A DNA stretch of 64,000 nucleotides from Gemmatimonadetes bacterium T265 (GTDB lineage: Bacteria; Gemmatimonadota; Gemmatimonadetes; Gemmatimonadales; Gemmatimonadaceae): the NCBI GenBank assembly GCA_019973575.1, contig BPUI01000002.1, positions 372,001 through 436,000 on the forward strand, read 5' to 3'. Shown in pieces: positions 1-7,597 of the stretch. Each line of letters starts with the position of its first letter. Position 1 is the stretch's first letter. The translations under genes were made by a program, and so were the position numbers. The notes below the pieces were generated by a model, which saw nothing but the letters and a program-made list of their open reading frames with translations, was not told the origin of the DNA and did no database searches.

Positions 1-387
1 CTCGTCGACCTCGACCACTTCAAGCGCGTCAACGACACGTACGGCCACCTGGCCGGCGACGGCGTGCTGCGCACGGTGGCGGAGCTCTTGGGCGAGGAGG
101 CGCGGTCGAGCGACCTCGTCGGGCGCTACGGCGGCGAGGAGTTCATCGTCGTGCTCCCGGAGACGGACGACGCGGGGGCGGCCGTGCTCGCCGAGCGGAT
201 GCGCGAGCGGGTGGCGGGGCACGTCTTCCGCGCGTGGGAGGACGGGCGCACGCTGCGCGTCACGGCGAGCATCGGCGTGGCGACGTTCCCCGCGGCGCGG
301 ATCGAGAGCGTGGAGGACCTGTTCGCGCGGGCGGACGGCGCGTTGTACCGCGCGAAGGCCGAGGGGCGCGACCGGGTGCGGGCCTGA
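1..387 (+). CDS. GGDEF-domain diguanylate cyclase, C-terminal part
   Basis: The reading frame is open from the first base, so the N-terminus lies outside the window and only 128 residues are seen. They cover most of a GGDEF domain, which condenses two GTP into the second messenger cyclic di-GMP. The active-site motif is GGEEF, and an RSSD sequence sits exactly five residues before it. This matches the RxxD inhibitory I-site, so product feedback inhibition is likely. Any sensory domain upstream is unseen. The stop TGA (385-387) directly abuts the stop codon of the convergent gene at 388. Confidence 0.93.
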   Translation, partial: LVDLDHFKRVNDTYGHLAGDGVLRTVAELLGEEARSSDLVGRYGGEEFIVVLPETDDAGAAVLAERMRERVAGHVFRAWEDGRTLRVTASIGVATFPAARIESVEDLFARADGALYRAKAEGRDRVRA

Positions 388-861
388 CTACCGCCCGATC
401 GCCTGCATCTCGACCAACAGACACCGGTCCTGCACGACGTCGATTCCCTCGCGCGCGAGCTGCTCAGCCACCGGGTCGTTCCGGATCCCGAGTTGGAACC
501 ACACGGCCTTGGGCCGCGCGGCGAGGATGTCGTCCACGTGCGGCGGGATGTCGTGCGGGCGCCGGAACACGTTCACGAGGTCGATGGATCCTGGCACGTC
601 CGCGAGCCGCCGATAGACGGGGGCGCCGAGGACCTCGGTCACGTCGGGGTAGTAGACCGGAACGGGGATGACCTCGTAACCGGCGCGCTGCGCGTACGCC
701 GGGACGTAGTACGCGGGGGCGCCGGTCTCGGGCACCTTGATGCCCAGCACGGCAATGCGGTGGATCCGGCCGAGCAGGGTGCGGATCGCGGCGGGCGTGT
801 CGAGCAGGTGTGCGCGCCAGGCGTCAGGGGGCGCGGGGGCGTGGGACGGTGCGTGGGTCAT
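388..861 (-). CDS. CoA-binding domain protein (YccU-like)
   Basis: A protein of 157 residues with a Rossmann-type CoA-binding fold, seen in the segment IAVLGIKVPETG near residue 37 and the later ARPKAVWFQLG motif. Members of this family bind coenzyme A or a similar nucleotide; their physiological role is poorly defined. I chose the ATG at 861; an in-frame ATG at 885 would add eight residues. The gene is divergent from the dehydrogenase starting at 976, so 862-975 probably carries promoters for both. It meets the GGDEF gene tail to tail with no spacer. Confidence 0.85.
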   Translation of the reverse strand: MTHAPSHAPAPPDAWRAHLLDTPAAIRTLLGRIHRIAVLGIKVPETGAPAYYVPAYAQRAGYEVIPVPVYYPDVTEVLGAPVYRRLADVPGSIDLVNVFRRPHDIPPHVDDILAARPKAVWFQLGIRNDPVAEQLAREGIDVVQDRCLLVEMQAIGR

Positions 862-975
862 GCCGATTGCTGGTGCGAGGATCATGCGCGGCCGACCGCG
901 CGGGCGGCTACCTTGCCGGCCGAGGGGCGCCGGGGAATCGGCCGGGGCCGGTACACGTACTTCCAAATCTGCTTT

Positions 976-2220
976 ATGCGCATGCTCGTCCTCGGGGCGG
1001 GGCTGCAGGGGTCCGCCTGCGCCTACGACCTGCTGCAGAGTGCCGACGTGACCGAGGTGCGGCTTGCCGACGTGCGCGTCGCGCAGCTGCCCCCGTTTCT
1101 GGCCCCGTACACCGACCCCGCCCGGGTCGGCGCGGGGCGGCCGCGACTCATTCCGACGCCCTTCGACGCGCGCGACGGCGAGGCCGTGCGCGCCCTCATG
1201 CGCGGGGTCGACGCGGCGATGAGCGCGCTCCCGTACTACTTCAACTTCGAGATGGCGCGCGCCGCCGCCGACGTCGGCGTGCACTTCTGCGACCTCGGCG
1301 GCAACACCGAGATCGTCGAGCAGCAGCGCGGGCTCGCGCCGCAGATGGTCGCGTCGGGCAAGTCGATCGTCCCGGACTGCGGGCTCGCGCCCGGCATGGT
1401 GAACATCCTCGCGCAGTACGGGATCGACCTCATCGAGCGGGACGGGGCGCGGGTGACGTCGGTGCGGATCTTTGTCGGCGGATTACCGGAGCGCCCGGAG
1501 CCGCCGCTCAACTACCAGATCGTCTACTCGCTCGAGGGCGTGCTCGACTATTACACGACGCGCTCGTGGGTCGTGCGCGACGGGCGGCGTGCGCAGGTGG
1601 ACGCGCTCTCCGAGGTCGAGCGCGTGGACATTCCTGGGGTCGGCGAGCTGGAAGCGTTCCACACCGCGGGCGGCCTGTCGACGATGGCCGAGCGGTACGA
1701 GGGGCGGATCCCGACGATGGAGTACAAGACGCTGCGGTACCCCGGGCACGCGCGGATCATGGAGGCGGTGCGCGCGCTCGGCTTCCTCGAACTCGACGCG
1801 GTCGACGTCAAGGGGCAGCGCATCGTGCCGCGCGACGTCGCGGTGGCAGTGATGGGGCCGCGGCTGCGCAAGCCGGCGTCGCCCGACCTCGTCGCGGTGC
1901 GCGTGGTGGTTGAGGGGGAGGACGACGCGGGCTCCGTCTCGCGCGCGTGGGAGCTCGTCGACCGGTACGACGCCGAGCGCGGGATCTCGGCGATGATGCG
2001 CGCGACGGGCTACTCGCTCTCGATCACGGCGCAGCTGCAGGCCCGCGGCGAGATCCGCCCCGGCGTGTGGACGCCCGACGAGTGCATCCCGCCGGAGCTT
2101 TACGTCGCGGAGCTCGCGCGGCGCGGCGTCGTGATCCACGCGACGAGCGCGGACCGGCGCGTCGCGGCGCCCGACCGGCGCGCGCACGACGACCGGCGCG
2201 CCTCCGCGGCTACCTCGTGA
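976..2220 (+). CDS. Saccharopine dehydrogenase family oxidoreductase
   Basis: A 414-residue protein that begins with a classic dinucleotide-binding loop (VLGAGLQGS, residues 5-13) and continues through the catalytic and dimerisation region of the saccharopine dehydrogenase family. Relatives act on lysine, saccharopine or carboxynorspermidine with NAD(P); the substrate cannot be read from the sequence. ATG codons at 976 and 982 are both possible starts. The last 12 residues or so are rich in Asp, Arg and Ala and look like a non-conserved tail. The final 11 bp overlap the convergent carboxypeptidase gene. Confidence 0.85.
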   Translation: MRMLVLGAGLQGSACAYDLLQSADVTEVRLADVRVAQLPPFLAPYTDPARVGAGRPRLIPTPFDARDGEAVRALMRGVDAAMSALPYYFNFEMARAAADVGVHFCDLGGNTEIVEQQRGLAPQMVASGKSIVPDCGLAPGMVNILAQYGIDLIERDGARVTSVRIFVGGLPERPEPPLNYQIVYSLEGVLDYYTTRSWVVRDGRRAQVDALSEVERVDIPGVGELEAFHTAGGLSTMAERYEGRIPTMEYKTLRYPGHARIMEAVRALGFLELDAVDVKGQRIVPRDVAVAVMGPRLRKPASPDLVAVRVVVEGEDDAGSVSRAWELVDRYDAERGISAMMRATGYSLSITAQLQARGEIRPGVWTPDECIPPELYVAELARRGVVIHATSADRRVAAPDRRAHDDRRASAATS

Positions 2221-3835
2221 ACCCGGCCATCGTCGCGCCCATCGCGTCGATCGTCGCCCGCGCGTTCCAGCGGTCGCGCCCGTTGAAGATGAAGGAGAAC
2301 GCGAGCACCTCGCCGTCGGCGGCGGTGACGTAGCCGCCTAACGCTATCACGTCGTCGGTCGTGCCGGTCTTCGCGTGCAGGTTGCCGACGGCCGGCGTGC
2401 CGACCATGCGGTAGCGCATCAGCTCGCTCTCGCCGGCGACGGGGAGCGAGGCGTGGAAGGCGGGGCCGAACGGCGCGCGGTGCGCGAAGCCGAGGAGCTG
2501 CACCATCGCGCGGGCCGTGACGCGGTCGAGGACCGAGAGCCCGCTGCCGTCGGTCACCGCGACCGCACCCGGTCGCGCGCCGACGCTGTCGGCGAGGAAG
2601 CGGCCGAGGAGCGCGTTGCCCGCGGCCGCGGAGCCTAACGAATCGCGCCGCGGGCCGCGCGCGGCGTTGCGGAAGATGAGCTCCGCGAAGTGGTTGATGC
2701 TCTCGCGGTTCATCACCGCGACGAGCTCGGCGAGCGGGGGCGACTCGAGCCGCGCGACCGGCTCCGCCCCGGCCGGCGCGGGGCCGGTGCGGAGCGGGCC
2801 GTCGACCGTGACGCCCTCGGCCTCGAGCGCGCGCTGCACCGCGCCGGCCGTGAACGCGGTCGGGTCGGCCACGGTGACGAGCCGCGTGAACGGGCGGACC
2901 GACCGGCCGACCGCTCCGCGCGCGATGATGTGCCCGTCGGCCGCCCGGTAGATGCTCACCGCCGCGCCGCTCCCGCGCGTGACGCGCACGGCGTTCTCGA
3001 CGCGGATCGCCGACGTCGGCGGGTCGAGTTGGACGCGGCCGTCGGGGAAGAGGTCGACGACGACGACGTTCTCGTTCATCGACAGGGCCCCGAACGGCGC
3101 GGCGTACGCGGCGCCGGCGTAGCGCGAGAGCCAGCCGTCGGGCACGGTGCGCGCCTCGAACGCGGACGCGTCGCCGACGACGCCGCCGACGACGTGTTTG
3201 ACGCCGGCCTGCGCCACGCGGCGGGCGAGGGCGCGCGCGGGGGCGTCGTAGCCGGTGCCGTACTCGCCGCCGCCCCAGAAGCGGCGCGAGAACGACGGGT
3301 CGCCGTCGCCGCGCACGACGAGGTCGCCGCGTACCGTGCCGTCGGCCTCGAGCGGCCCGGTTCGGAGCACTTCGGTCCGAAAGCGCCAGTCGGGGCCGAG
3401 CCGGTCGAGGGCGAGCACCGACGTGAACATCTTCATCGTCGACGCCGGCATGACGGGCGCGTCGGGCTCGCGGGCGAAGAGCGTGTCGCCGCGCGAGAGC
3501 GAGACGACCATCGCGCCCCACCGGCCGTCCTCGCGGCGCGAGAGGATGTTGGCGAGCGCCGCGTTGAGGTCGGCCGCGCTACGCGGGGCGGTGTAGGCGG
3601 GGCGGACGACCGGCGCGGGGCGCGCGGCGGTGCGACGGGCCCGCGCCGCGGCCCCCCGGCGCGCGACGCGGGAGCGGGCCTTCATGCCCGCCGCGTGCGC
3701 GCTGGCCTTGGTGCGGTGCTTGTGGCCGGGCTGGGTGGCCGCCCCGGTAACGGACGGTGCGGACACAAAAGCGGCGGCCGCGAGAAGCGCGGCCACCGCT
3801 CGGCGCGGCAAACGGGCAAAGACGGGCGACAACAT
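2210..3835 (-). CDS. dacB: D-alanyl-D-alanine carboxypeptidase/endopeptidase (PBP4 family)
   Basis: A 541-residue periplasmic serine peptidase of the S13/PBP4 family that trims or opens peptidoglycan cross-links. All three penicillin-binding motifs are visible: STMK (catalytic Ser about residue 132), SIN in RESINHFAE, and KTG in HAKTGTTDD near residue 489. The chosen ATG at 3835 gives a normal signal peptide (Arg-rich start, then an Ala-rich hydrophobic stretch). It is followed by a basic linker of about 50 residues rich in Arg, Ala and Lys, which may sit against the wall. The upstream extension of the frame has no signal features. Confidence 0.92.
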   Translation of the reverse strand: MLSPVFARLPRRAVAALLAAAAFVSAPSVTGAATQPGHKHRTKASAHAAGMKARSRVARRGAAARARRTAARPAPVVRPAYTAPRSAADLNAALANILSRREDGRWGAMVVSLSRGDTLFAREPDAPVMPASTMKMFTSVLALDRLGPDWRFRTEVLRTGPLEADGTVRGDLVVRGDGDPSFSRRFWGGGEYGTGYDAPARALARRVAQAGVKHVVGGVVGDASAFEARTVPDGWLSRYAGAAYAAPFGALSMNENVVVVDLFPDGRVQLDPPTSAIRVENAVRVTRGSGAAVSIYRAADGHIIARGAVGRSVRPFTRLVTVADPTAFTAGAVQRALEAEGVTVDGPLRTGPAPAGAEPVARLESPPLAELVAVMNRESINHFAELIFRNAARGPRRDSLGSAAAGNALLGRFLADSVGARPGAVAVTDGSGLSVLDRVTARAMVQLLGFAHRAPFGPAFHASLPVAGESELMRYRMVGTPAVGNLHAKTGTTDDVIALGGYVTAADGEVLAFSFIFNGRDRWNARATIDAMGATMAGFTR

Positions 3836-4036
3836 CGCGGGGTACGGCGACGACGAAGACAGCGGGCCGGGCAAGTCTATCCAGTGCAGAGCGGATTGTG
3901 ACTCGAAGGGCGTACGGTCGTGCCGTTCGCGGTCGGACCGACCCCAGCCGTTCGCGGACGCGCGGGACGGCCCACCCCGGGGTGCAGCCCCACCGCCAGC
4001 GGCACTACCGTCTACCACCCTACGGCAAACAGCCCA

Positions 4037-5323
4037 TCACACCCGAAACACAATCTTCTTCTTCCAGCACCACGCCAGCACGACATACCAAAACCCGACG
4101 AACAACAACGCGAACACCAACGACGCATCCCGCGGCGCGAGCCACGGCAGGAGCGCCGTCTGATAGAACGCCTCGACCAGATTCGTCCGCTCCCCGTGCA
4201 GCTGGACGTGGAAGATCGAGTAGAGACAGCGCGCCATGACCCCCGACCCCGCGAACGCGATCATCGGGTTCGTGCCGTAGATCGCGAACGGCCGCGTCCA
4301 CGCCGTCACCCGCTGCGCGTCGACGAGCCACATGCACGTCGCCAGCGCGACGCACGCCATCCCCGCGGTGAACAGCGCGTAGGAACTCGTCCAGAGCGAC
4401 TTGTTGATCGGGAACACCCAGTTCCACATCAGCCCGCCCATCATGCCGAGCGCGCCGGCCGCGTAGAGGCCGTTGATGCGCTCCGCGAGCGGGCGCGCGC
4501 GCTGCCCGATCCAGCGCCCCGCGAAGTTACCGAACATCGCCGTCCCGACCGCCGGGATCGTCGAGAGCAGCCCCTCCGGGTCGCGCACCCGGTTGCCGCC
4601 GACCCACAGGTGGTCGGGCGTGAGCAGCGTGCGGTCCACCCACGCGTCGAGCGTGAGTCCCGGGCGGCCTAACACGAACAGCCCCTGCACGCCCCCCGAC
4701 CCCGGCACCGGCAGCAGCGTCATCGCCCACCAGTAGCCGTAGAGCAGCGCCGCGAGGATCACGACCTGCTGCTTGAGCGACGTGCGCAGCGTGAGCAGCC
4801 CCGCCGCCGCGTACGCGAGCCCGATGCGCTGCAGCACGCCCATGACGCGGAGGTGCTCCAGGCGGTAGAGCACGCGCTGCAGCACGTTCGGGTCGGGGAC
4901 CCCCTTCAGCTCCCCCCACTGCAGGAACGGGAACCAGTTGAGCAGGAGGCCGAAGAGGAAGATTAGCGCGCCGCGGCGGAGGATCTGCCGCGTGATCGCC
5001 GCGTCGTCCGCCCCCGCGGCGCGGCGCGCGCCGAGCGAGAGCTGGGTCGTGATGCCGACGATGAAGAGGAAGAAGGGGAAGATCAGGTCCGTCGGCGTCC
5101 ACCCGTGCCACTCCGCGTGCTCGAGCGGCGGGTAGATGTGCTCCCACGACCCCGGGTCGTTGACGAGGAGCATGCCCGCAACGGTGAGTCCGCGGAAAAC
5201 GTCCAACGACAGAAGGCGCTCGCGCGGCGGCGCGGCGGCCGTCGGCGGTGGCGCCGGGGCGGCCGTCTCGCGAACGGCGGCCGCCGGTACAACAGGAGGG
5301 ACGAGGGTCGCGGACATCGGCAC
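4037..5323 (-). CDS. Membrane acyltransferase, NagX/HGSNAT-like (DUF5009)
   Basis: A polytopic membrane protein of 428 residues. After a proline/alanine-rich N-terminus it shows the family hallmark RLLSLDVFRGLTVAGMLLVN, then PPLEHAEWHGWTPTDLIFP and about ten membrane segments ending in a basic tail. The family includes bacterial NagX and human heparan-alpha-glucosaminide N-acetyltransferase, which move acetyl groups across the membrane onto amino sugars. A role in acetylating or importing cell-wall amino sugars is inferred, and the neighbouring dacB fits a wall context. The second in-frame Met is two codons downstream of the start used here. Confidence 0.85.
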   Translation of the reverse strand: MPMSATLVPPVVPAAAVRETAAPAPPPTAAAPPRERLLSLDVFRGLTVAGMLLVNDPGSWEHIYPPLEHAEWHGWTPTDLIFPFFLFIVGITTQLSLGARRAAGADDAAITRQILRRGALIFLFGLLLNWFPFLQWGELKGVPDPNVLQRVLYRLEHLRVMGVLQRIGLAYAAAGLLTLRTSLKQQVVILAALLYGYWWAMTLLPVPGSGGVQGLFVLGRPGLTLDAWVDRTLLTPDHLWVGGNRVRDPEGLLSTIPAVGTAMFGNFAGRWIGQRARPLAERINGLYAAGALGMMGGLMWNWVFPINKSLWTSSYALFTAGMACVALATCMWLVDAQRVTAWTRPFAIYGTNPMIAFAGSGVMARCLYSIFHVQLHGERTNLVEAFYQTALLPWLAPRDASLVFALLFVGFWYVVLAWCWKKKIVFRV

Positions 5324-5497
5324 CGGCCACGGAGAGAAGCGTCCGCGGCGGCGCGGAACGGAGATTGAAGTCGTACGTTACACGTAATACGGCCGGCCGG
5401 TACTGTCCCGTTTACGTCCCGGCGCTAGGTTGGCGCAGGTGTGCGCCCGCGGCGGTCGCCGCGGGCGCGCGAACGATTACCCGGGGGGAGTCGGCGT

Positions 5498-6058
5498 ATG
5501 GCGATCGAAAACCGGACGTTGCGCGAAGGGATCGTCGGAGGCCTGCTGGCGGCGGCGTCCGTGGCCATCTGGTTCCTCATCATCGACACCGTGGGCGGCC
5601 ACCCGTTCGGCACCCCGCTCCGACTCGGCGAGAGCGTGGCCTCGTTCTTCGGCGGCACGGGGGGCGGCTCCGGGGTCGCGTACGTGCTCGGCTACACCGT
5701 CTTCCACGTCATCGCCTTCACGATCTCGGGGATCATCGTGTCGGCCGTCGTGAACCGGGCGGAGACGGAGCCGTCGCTGCTCTTCGGGCTCCTCATCCTC
5801 TTCATCGCTTTCGAGCTCGGCTGGTACGGGCTCACGGCCATCCTCTCGGGCCCGCAGGCGTACGGGTCGATCGCCTGGTACCAGGTGATGGTCGCCAACC
5901 TGATCGCGGCGACGACGATGGGCTACTACCTGTACCGCCGCCACCCCGCGCTCCTGGCCCGGGCGTCGCACGCGGTGTCCGGCGGGTACGACGGCGATCG
6001 CCGCATGGCTCAGGCGGCCCGCACGGGCGAGGAGCGCCGGCGCGCCGCCCAGGTGTAG
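5498..6058 (+). CDS. Hypothetical four-helix membrane protein
   Basis: A 186-residue protein with about four hydrophobic segments (near residues 12-28, 58-82, 90-112 and 125-145) and a charged C-terminal tail. I do not recognise the family. The start is well supported: a G-rich ribosome-binding stretch (5483-5490) lies seven bases before the ATG. The last 49 bp overlap the 3' end of the convergent permease gene, an unusually long overlap, so the charged tail may be non-essential. Confidence 0.7.
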   Translation: MAIENRTLREGIVGGLLAAASVAIWFLIIDTVGGHPFGTPLRLGESVASFFGGTGGGSGVAYVLGYTVFHVIAFTISGIIVSAVVNRAETEPSLLFGLLILFIAFELGWYGLTAILSGPQAYGSIAWYQVMVANLIAATTMGYYLYRRHPALLARASHAVSGGYDGDRRMAQAARTGEERRRAAQV

Positions 6059-7410
6059 ACGACGGGCCCGAGCGCGACCGCGGCGAACGAGCCGAGCACC
6101 GCGGTCGCGCCGATCTCCCCGCCCGCGATCGAGTAGCCGGTCGCGGCGACGAAGACGAACGCGGGCAGCAGCGCGAGCGCGGCCACCCCGGCCGTGCCTA
6201 ACGGGATCCGGAACGGGCCGCGTAGCCCGGGCTCGCGGCGCCGGAGCCGAACCAGCGCGCCGAACTCGAGGAACATCGCGAGCGCGTAGAGCAGCGCGTC
6301 CGCGACGACGAGCTGCGCGAACGGCAGCACGGTGAACAGCGAGTAGAGCGCGGCCGCGACGAGCACCGCGGTCCGCGGCGTCCCGCGCGCGTCGACCCGC
6401 GCGAGCGCCTCGGGGAGCAACCCGTCGCCGGCGAGCACGAGCGGGACGCGGCTGAAGGCGAGCAGCAGCGCGTTGTAGAGCGCGAGCGCGCTCACCATCC
6501 CCGCGACCGCGACCGCCGCGGCGAGCGCCGGGCCGGCCGCGCCTCCCGTGGCGCGCGCGATCGCGGGCCACGCGCCCTCCTTCCACGTCGTCCAGTCCGA
6601 CGCCGCGAGCGTGGGGAGCAGCGGCACGAAGTAGCCCGCCGCGACGAGCGGCACCGCGACCGCGAGCGCGCGCGGGTAGGCGCGCCCCGCGTCCTCGACC
6701 TCGCCGAGGACGGTGCTCGCGTTGTCCCACCCGAAATAGTTCCACATCGCGACCGAAAGGCCGACGCCGAGCCCGGCGAGTGGCGCGGTCCCACCCTTGG
6801 CGAACGGCGCCCACGGCGCGTGCAGCGTCCCGCGCGCGTGCCCGGTCGCGAACGCCGCGACGCCGATCGCGCCGAACGTGGCGATCACGAAGTACCCCGC
6901 CCAGGTGCTCACCCGCCCGACGCGGAGCGCGCCGCGCAGGTTGATCGCCGTCGCGCCCCAGATCACGGCCAGGCGCACCGCCCACACGGCCCACGACGGC
7001 AGCCCCGGCGCGAACCACGCGAGGTACTGCGTGAACAGCACCGGGTAGATCGCCATGTCGACGAGCGAGTACAGCCACGTGCACCACCCGTTCTGGAACG
7101 CCCAGAACGGTCCGAACGCGCGCCGCACCCACTGGTAGTAGCCGCCCTCCTCGGGCAGCATGCTCGCGAGTTCGCCGATCAGGAGCGCCTCGGGCACGCT
7201 CCACAGCACGGGCACGACGGCGAGCAGCAGGAGCGCGAGCCCCGGCCCGACGTCGGCGACGAGCGCCTCGGTGGTGAACGCGCCCCCCGAGACGGTGAAG
7301 AAGAGCAGGAAGACGACGGCGCGCGTCGTGAGCGTGCGGCGGAGCCGGACGGGAGCGGTCAATAGAGGCGGGGTGAGAGGAAAGGGCGCGGAATCTACAC
7401 CGGCGCGCAA
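6010..7410 (-). CDS. APC-superfamily amino acid permease
   Basis: A 466-residue transporter with about 12 membrane helices. The N-terminal helix carries SGGAFTTEALVADVGPG, the unwound substrate-binding region typical of the amino acid-polyamine-organocation superfamily, followed by SMLPEEGGYYQWV. It probably imports an amino acid or amine by proton symport; the substrate is unknown. The start used is a TTG at 7410; a slightly later start would leave the first helix intact. The 3' end overlaps the opposite-strand membrane protein by 49 bp. Confidence 0.87.
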   Translation of the reverse strand: MRAGVDSAPFPLTPPLLTAPVRLRRTLTTRAVVFLLFFTVSGGAFTTEALVADVGPGLALLLLAVVPVLWSVPEALLIGELASMLPEEGGYYQWVRRAFGPFWAFQNGWCTWLYSLVDMAIYPVLFTQYLAWFAPGLPSWAVWAVRLAVIWGATAINLRGALRVGRVSTWAGYFVIATFGAIGVAAFATGHARGTLHAPWAPFAKGGTAPLAGLGVGLSVAMWNYFGWDNASTVLGEVEDAGRAYPRALAVAVPLVAAGYFVPLLPTLAASDWTTWKEGAWPAIARATGGAAGPALAAAVAVAGMVSALALYNALLLAFSRVPLVLAGDGLLPEALARVDARGTPRTAVLVAAALYSLFTVLPFAQLVVADALLYALAMFLEFGALVRLRRREPGLRGPFRIPLGTAGVAALALLPAFVFVAATGYSIAGGEIGATAVLGSFAAVALGPVVYTWAARRRSSPVRAA

Positions 7411-7440
7411 CGGCCTCCGCGACCGGGCGGAAGACGAGGC

Positions 7441-7570
7441 GTGTCATCCTGAGCGCGGCGAAGGATCTCGCCCGAACGCCGAGGAGGCCGGTTCGGCGGG
7501 ACGCCCCGTCCCGACTCGGCCGGCCTCCTCGTGCCGCACGCAAGATCCTTCGCTGCGCTCAGGATGACAC
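7441..7570. repeat. REP/MITE-like inverted-repeat element, copy 1
   Basis: Two 28-bp arms (7441-7468 and 7543-7570) are inverted copies of each other with one visible mismatch and share the core CATCCTGAGCGCAGCGAAGG. A second inverted pair lies inside (7481-7491 with 7520-7530, 11 of 11 matching). The element lies between leuS and the permease, both on the minus strand. It has no coding content and no obvious target-site duplication. A long hairpin could form in the leuS transcript. Confidence 0.85.
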
Positions 7571-7597
7571 AGCTCCTACCCGCGGTCGCCTAACGCC

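Noticed and set aside
388-1284. Long minus-strand frame over the start of the dehydrogenase gene
   Set aside because: Only the part up to 861 carries CoA-binding sequence; the upstream part lies opposite the real dehydrogenase gene and is a high-GC shadow.
5360-5400. AT-richer palindrome-like stretch near 5370-5385 as an operator
   Set aside because: The arms do not pair well when written out; it is only a plausible promoter area.
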